Below, piece after piece: positions 60,349-64,000 of a stretch of 64,000 nt of DNA (position 1 is the first letter of the stretch; each line of letters opens with the position of its first letter). This DNA is from Bacteroidales bacterium (GTDB lineage Bacteria; Bacteroidota; Bacteroidia; Bacteroidales; F082): NCBI GenBank assembly GCA_016282015.1, contig JAEEJS010000053.1:1-64000 (forward strand). Direction: 5' to 3'. The notes under the pieces are model-generated. The model saw only the letters and a program-made list of their open reading frames with translations, searched no databases and was not told where the DNA came from. A program made the translations under genes and the position numbers.

Positions 60349-63300
60349 ATGAAAACTAGAATCCACGTAAGAATATTGATGATAGCACTGTTTGTGCTGT
60401 CATTTAATATGGTAAGCGCCCAGAATTTCGAGATTGTGAACAACACACGTTCGGGTCTGGAATTGAGCCTTACCATAGACCAATATAGACTGCAAACCGA
60501 GAGTAAAGACGGCATGGAGGGTCAGACAATTGAACTCAACGGCATCTTCCTGCCGAACGAGACAGGCAAGCCCAATCTGCCGGTGTTCTCGCGTTATATT
60601 GCCATTCCGAGAGGATCTGAGGTGAGCGTCAAGGTGAAAAGTCAGGTCACCGAGACAGTGCCTGATGTAATGATGATGCCTGCACCGGCTCTGCCTTTGG
60701 ACAACGACAACGCCCCTATGCGTTACCAGCGCGACGAGGCTGTCTATTCAACCGACGCCTTCTACCCCTCCACCCCTATCTACACCTCCGAGGCTGTAAA
60801 GATTCGTGACGTGGACGTGGTAATCTTGAGTGTGACTCCTTTCCAATACAATCCTGTCACCAAAGAGCTCGTAGTCACCAGAAAACTCAATCTGGAGATA
60901 GACTTCGAGGGCGGTAACGGAGAGTTTGGAGGCGATCCACGCTATCGCAGCGCCGCTTGGGACCAGATCATACGTGATATGGTCATCAACCAGGAGATGC
61001 TGCCAGAGGCCAACTACAAACAGTTTATCAGGGAAGCCGTGGCACGTGGAGACGAGGGCTGCGAATACCTCATCATCAGTCCGGATAACGAAGGTTTCGT
61101 ACAACTTGCCGACTCTATCAAAAAATTCCGCAACGAGCAAGGCATTCTCACCGATGTGATCACTGTGAGCGAATGCGGCGGCAACAACTACACTGCCATA
61201 CGCAACTACATTATCAACGCTTACAACAATTGGGACATTCCGCTGTCGGCCGTGCTTCTGCTGGGAGACCACAACTCGGACGGCACACAGGGCATAGTTT
61301 CATACAGCATGAACAACCACCCGAGCAGCGGATACAATCCTTACATCTCTGACCACAAATACAGCTGTGTTGACAACGACCACCTTCCCGACATAGCTGT
61401 CGGACGTATCACAGGACGCAACTACGACGAGCTCTACCACATGATCAACAAAGACCTGCAGTACGAGCGTCATCCTTCCACCAACGAACGATTCTACAAC
61501 AAACCGATAACTGCCATGGGATTCCAATTGGAGCGCTGGTTCCAGCTCTGCTCGGAGATTATCAACGGTTTCTTTGAATATGAGCTCGAGAAAGAACCAG
61601 TTCGTATCAACGCCATCTACCAAGGCACACCTGGAAGCCGCTGGTCTACAGCCGATTACACCAACTCTGTGGTCAATTATTTCGGACCTCAGGGTTCGGG
61701 ATACATACCTCAGAACATGTCGCACCTCACCGAGTGGGATGGCACCGGCAGTATGGTTAACGACAATATCAACCGCGGAGCATTCATCTTGCAGCACCGC
61801 GACCACGGAGCTGAGGAATTGTGGGGCGAGCCTTCATACAGTATCAGCTATATCAACCGCCTTGCCAATCCCGACCTGACCTTTGTGATGTCGTGCAACT
61901 GCCTGACCGGACGTTTCAATTACGGCGGTACCAGTGGATGCTTCGCAGAGGCTTTCCACCGTCATCAATACGGAGCTCTCGGCCTGATAGCAGCCACACA
62001 GGTGTCATATTCCTTCCTCAACGACGTTTACGTATGGGGTATGTACGACAACATGTGGCCTGAATTCATGCCATTGTACGGCACTTATCACCCTGAAGGC
62101 TTCATTATGCCTGGATTCGCCAACGAAGCCGGCAAATACTATCTGCAGCAGTCTAACTGGATTTCGTGGGGAGACGGACGCGAGATAACATACTACCTCT
62201 TCCATCACCATGGCGACGTGTACATGAACCTTTATAGCGAAATGCCGCAAGAACTTGATATCACCATGGTTCCTGTAGTGGTGCAAGGTTCAACCCAATA
62301 TGAAATCACAGCCACAGAGAACGCCACCATCTGTCTCACTCAGAATGGCGAGATTATAGGTCTGGACATAGCCACAGGCGAACCACAGACCATAACCATC
62401 ACCCCTCAAAATCTAGGCAGCGAAGTGCTTCTGACTGTCACAAAGCAGAATTATTACAGATATTCCCGCAAACTCAATGTGATTCCGACCACAGGTCCTT
62501 ATCTTGTTTTCAACAGCTGTGAAATCAACGATCAGAATGCTAACGGACAGCTGGACTTCAAAGAGGACGCAACTCTGGACGTATCCATTCATAACGTGGG
62601 ATTTCAAAGCATTCAGAATGTTACAGCAGTCTTGACATCCGACTCTCCTTACGTTGAGATTGGCTCAGCCATAACCACTTACACATCTTTGAGTCCGGAT
62701 GAGATTGCAAACAATACCAATGCCTTCTCTATCAGAGTGCTGGACGGAGTGCCTGATCAGGAAGTGATTCGCTTCCAACTTACAATGACCAACGGAGTTG
62801 ACGTATTTACAGACAATTTCAGTTTAAAAGTAAACGCTCCTGAATTTGAGGTCACCAAGTTGGTCATCAGAGACATGGACGACAATGTAATTGACCGTCT
62901 GTTTAAGATGGAGCAAGCCAAGCTGACATATACTGTCAAGAACAGCGGACACAGCAACAGCAACGCAGTGCGCAGCATACTCATGCTCGACGCTCCTGTC
63001 ATCGACTATGAAAACTATATCTTCGATGTAGACGGCATAGATGCCAACGACAGTGTAGATGTGTCGTTCGTAATCAGAGTGCTTGAAGAAGCCCCGGACG
63101 GAGCCATCATTGCCGACCATGTGACTGTAGAGTCTGGTGATTACAGTTCGGGATACAGCTCTGAGATTCCTCTGGGCAACTGCACCGAAACCTTTGAATT
63201 TGATATGCTCAACCCATTGTTTGAATGGCAGAATACAGGCAACTATCCTTGGGTTAAAGACAGTCTAGACCCATACGAGGGCAACTACTGCTTCACCTCC

Positions 63301-63840
63301 ACATCCACCTCTTCAGGCAAGAGATCCAAACTCGCTTTGGGAGTGGAAGCGGAGATAGACGATGTGTTCTCATTCTATTACAAAGGCTCGGTCAACAGCA
63401 ACGACGAATTGTCTTTGCAGGTCAACAGCAACAAATATATACTCGAAGGAGGCCCTGAATGGCAGCTCTACGAGCATCCGATAATGGCCGGCAAGAACCT
63501 TATCATCTGGAGTTTCTCACGCAAGAGCAATGCCGACGAGGGTTCAGCTTCATTAGACCTCATCAAGCTGCCTCCTATGCATGTGGAAATTTTGGATATT
63601 GACGAGAATTACAGCTTTAACGACAAAGTTACAGTATATCCCAATCCGGGCAATAACGAACTTAACATCATCACAACGGAAACCGGTAATTCCAAATTGC
63701 AGATATTTGATTTCCAAGGCAGAATGATTGTTGAGAAAGAGTTAAGCGGTGAAATGACAACCATCAACACCGGCAACTGGGCATCGGGATTGTATTTCTG
63801 GAAAGTAGGTGACGAATCAGGGAAATGGATAAAATTCTGA
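60349..63840 (+). CDS. Gingipain-like C25 peptidase with T9SS sorting domain (1163 residues)
   Basis: Paralogue of the peptidase at 53491, same order: signal peptide (cleavage at VSA-Q), propeptide-like domain (about 25-230), C25 peptidase domain with His486 in HRDHG and Cys518 in NCLTGRF (32 residues apart; a second Cys at 516), Ig-like domains, and a type A T9SS C-terminal domain (VTVYPNPGNNEL ... GKWIKF). It is shorter because fewer beta domains follow the peptidase. The nqrA start lies inside its last 16 bases. Exported surface or secreted protease. Confidence 0.87.
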   Translation: MKTRIHVRILMIALFVLSFNMVSAQNFEIVNNTRSGLELSLTIDQYRLQTESKDGMEGQTIELNGIFLPNETGKPNLPVFSRYIAIPRGSEVSVKVKSQVTETVPDVMMMPAPALPLDNDNAPMRYQRDEAVYSTDAFYPSTPIYTSEAVKIRDVDVVILSVTPFQYNPVTKELVVTRKLNLEIDFEGGNGEFGGDPRYRSAAWDQIIRDMVINQEMLPEANYKQFIREAVARGDEGCEYLIISPDNEGFVQLADSIKKFRNEQGILTDVITVSECGGNNYTAIRNYIINAYNNWDIPLSAVLLLGDHNSDGTQGIVSYSMNNHPSSGYNPYISDHKYSCVDNDHLPDIAVGRITGRNYDELYHMINKDLQYERHPSTNERFYNKPITAMGFQLERWFQLCSEIINGFFEYELEKEPVRINAIYQGTPGSRWSTADYTNSVVNYFGPQGSGYIPQNMSHLTEWDGTGSMVNDNINRGAFILQHRDHGAEELWGEPSYSISYINRLANPDLTFVMSCNCLTGRFNYGGTSGCFAEAFHRHQYGALGLIAATQVSYSFLNDVYVWGMYDNMWPEFMPLYGTYHPEGFIMPGFANEAGKYYLQQSNWISWGDGREITYYLFHHHGDVYMNLYSEMPQELDITMVPVVVQGSTQYEITATENATICLTQNGEIIGLDIATGEPQTITITPQNLGSEVLLTVTKQNYYRYSRKLNVIPTTGPYLVFNSCEINDQNANGQLDFKEDATLDVSIHNVGFQSIQNVTAVLTSDSPYVEIGSAITTYTSLSPDEIANNTNAFSIRVLDGVPDQEVIRFQLTMTNGVDVFTDNFSLKVNAPEFEVTKLVIRDMDDNVIDRLFKMEQAKLTYTVKNSGHSNSNAVRSILMLDAPVIDYENYIFDVDGIDANDSVDVSFVIRVLEEAPDGAIIADHVTVESGDYSSGYSSEIPLGNCTETFEFDMLNPLFEWQNTGNYPWVKDSLDPYEGNYCFTSTSTSSGKRSKLALGVEAEIDDVFSFYYKGSVNSNDELSLQVNSNKYILEGGPEWQLYEHPIMAGKNLIIWSFSRKSNADEGSASLDLIKLPPMHVEILDIDENYSFNDKVTVYPNPGNNELNIITTETGNSKLQIFDFQGRMIVEKELSGEMTTINTGNWASGLYFWKVGDESGKWIKF

Positions 63841-64000
63841 TAAAAAAAGGACTTGACATACGTATTGCTGGCGAAGCGAAGAAGGAAACCGAAGTGTTCG
63901 AGCCTTCAAGTTGCGCTATTAAACCTTTTGATTTTATTGGAGTCACACCAAAACTGCATGTTGCCGAAGGCGACACTGTAAAGGCCGGCAGCGTGCTTTT
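63825..64000 (+). CDS. nqrA: Na+-translocating NADH:quinone reductase subunit A, N-terminal fragment
   Basis: 58 codons are visible before the window ends (MDKILIKKGLDIRIAGEAKK, later DFIGVTPKLHVAEGDTVKAG). The start pattern IKKGLDIxIAG and the lipoyl-like VAEGDxVKAG segment are typical of NqrA, the subunit that carries a quinone-binding region of the sodium-pumping NQR complex. The ATG overlaps the upstream peptidase gene by 16 bp. The other nqr genes are expected downstream, outside the window. Confidence 0.85.
   Translation, partial: MDKILIKKGLDIRIAGEAKKETEVFEPSSCAIKPFDFIGVTPKLHVAEGDTVKAGSVL

Overview
The window looks like a chromosomal piece of an uncultured or poorly known anaerobic, protein-degrading member of the Bacteroidales (Bacteroidota). 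The evidence is: a Bacteroidota-type primary sigma factor without region 1.1; more than twenty promoters carrying the Bacteroidota -7 element TAnnTTTG about 10-45 nt before start codons; the phylum-restricted small protein DUF4295 beside rpmG; several secreted proteins ending in type IX secretion (T9SS) sorting domains; and gingipain-like C25 peptidases. Base composition is near balanced in genes and strongly AT-rich between them. No rRNA, tRNA, CRISPR array, transposase or integrase was seen.

Layout. 1-9.4 kb: end of a DUF1015 gene with a Cys-rich insert, a ureohydrolase, an AraC-type regulator with a dyad in front of it, yebC, a secreted amidotransferase-fold-like protein, gcvT, and a DUF5723 outer-membrane protein with a lipoprotein. 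9.6-13.1 kb: rpsO, pnp and the primary sigma factor gene. 13.1-15.8 kb: a four-gene operon of a T9SS-exported thioredoxin-like protein, an ECF sigma factor, a putative anti-sigma membrane protein and a lipoprotein. 15.9-20.7 kb: rpe-pepD and a pair of secreted proteins, one a Cthe_2159-like beta-helix. 20.8-23.5 kb: ftsY-rimO and rpmG-DUF4295. 23.6-30.6 kb: histidine-degradation genes (ftcD, hutI) and a deoxyhypusine-synthase-like gene, interrupted by a three-gene AT-rich accessory block lying between two inverted ~237-bp palindromic repeats. 30.7-38.1 kb: thioredoxin lipoprotein, WbqC, PgpH-like HD hydrolase, NlpC/P60 peptidase, LRR adhesin-like T9SS cargo and a solitary N6-adenine-type DNA methyltransferase. 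38.2-46.9 kb: P5C dehydrogenase and a six-gene envelope operon (gpsA, flippase, TonB receptor, HMA protein, glycosyltransferase, methyltransferase). 46.9-64 kb: YihY/BrkB protein, rseC, the complete rnfBCDGEA set, two C25 peptidases around a CPA2 cation/proton antiporter, and the start of nqrA.

How the genes fit together. Exported C25 peptidases, the dipeptidase PepD, histidine catabolism to glutamate, P5C dehydrogenase, the glycine-cleavage T protein and ureohydrolase/deiminase enzymes suggest peptide and amino-acid fermentation. Rnf and Nqr would turn reduced ferredoxin and NADH into an ion gradient, with a cation/proton antiporter between them. From the rnfB promoter to the window end (about 15.6 kb) no gap exceeds 42 bp, so peptidases and ion pumps may share a transcript.

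The most unusual signals are (i) a scattered family of degenerate 7-bp-periodic intergenic arrays (unit near AGTCTTT) that supply the stop codon, and usually the last codons, of several genes; (ii) the inverted pair of palindromic elements with compensatory base changes in their stems; and (iii) the peptidase/ion-pump co-organisation. Functions are inferred from motifs and recall of families; no database search was possible.
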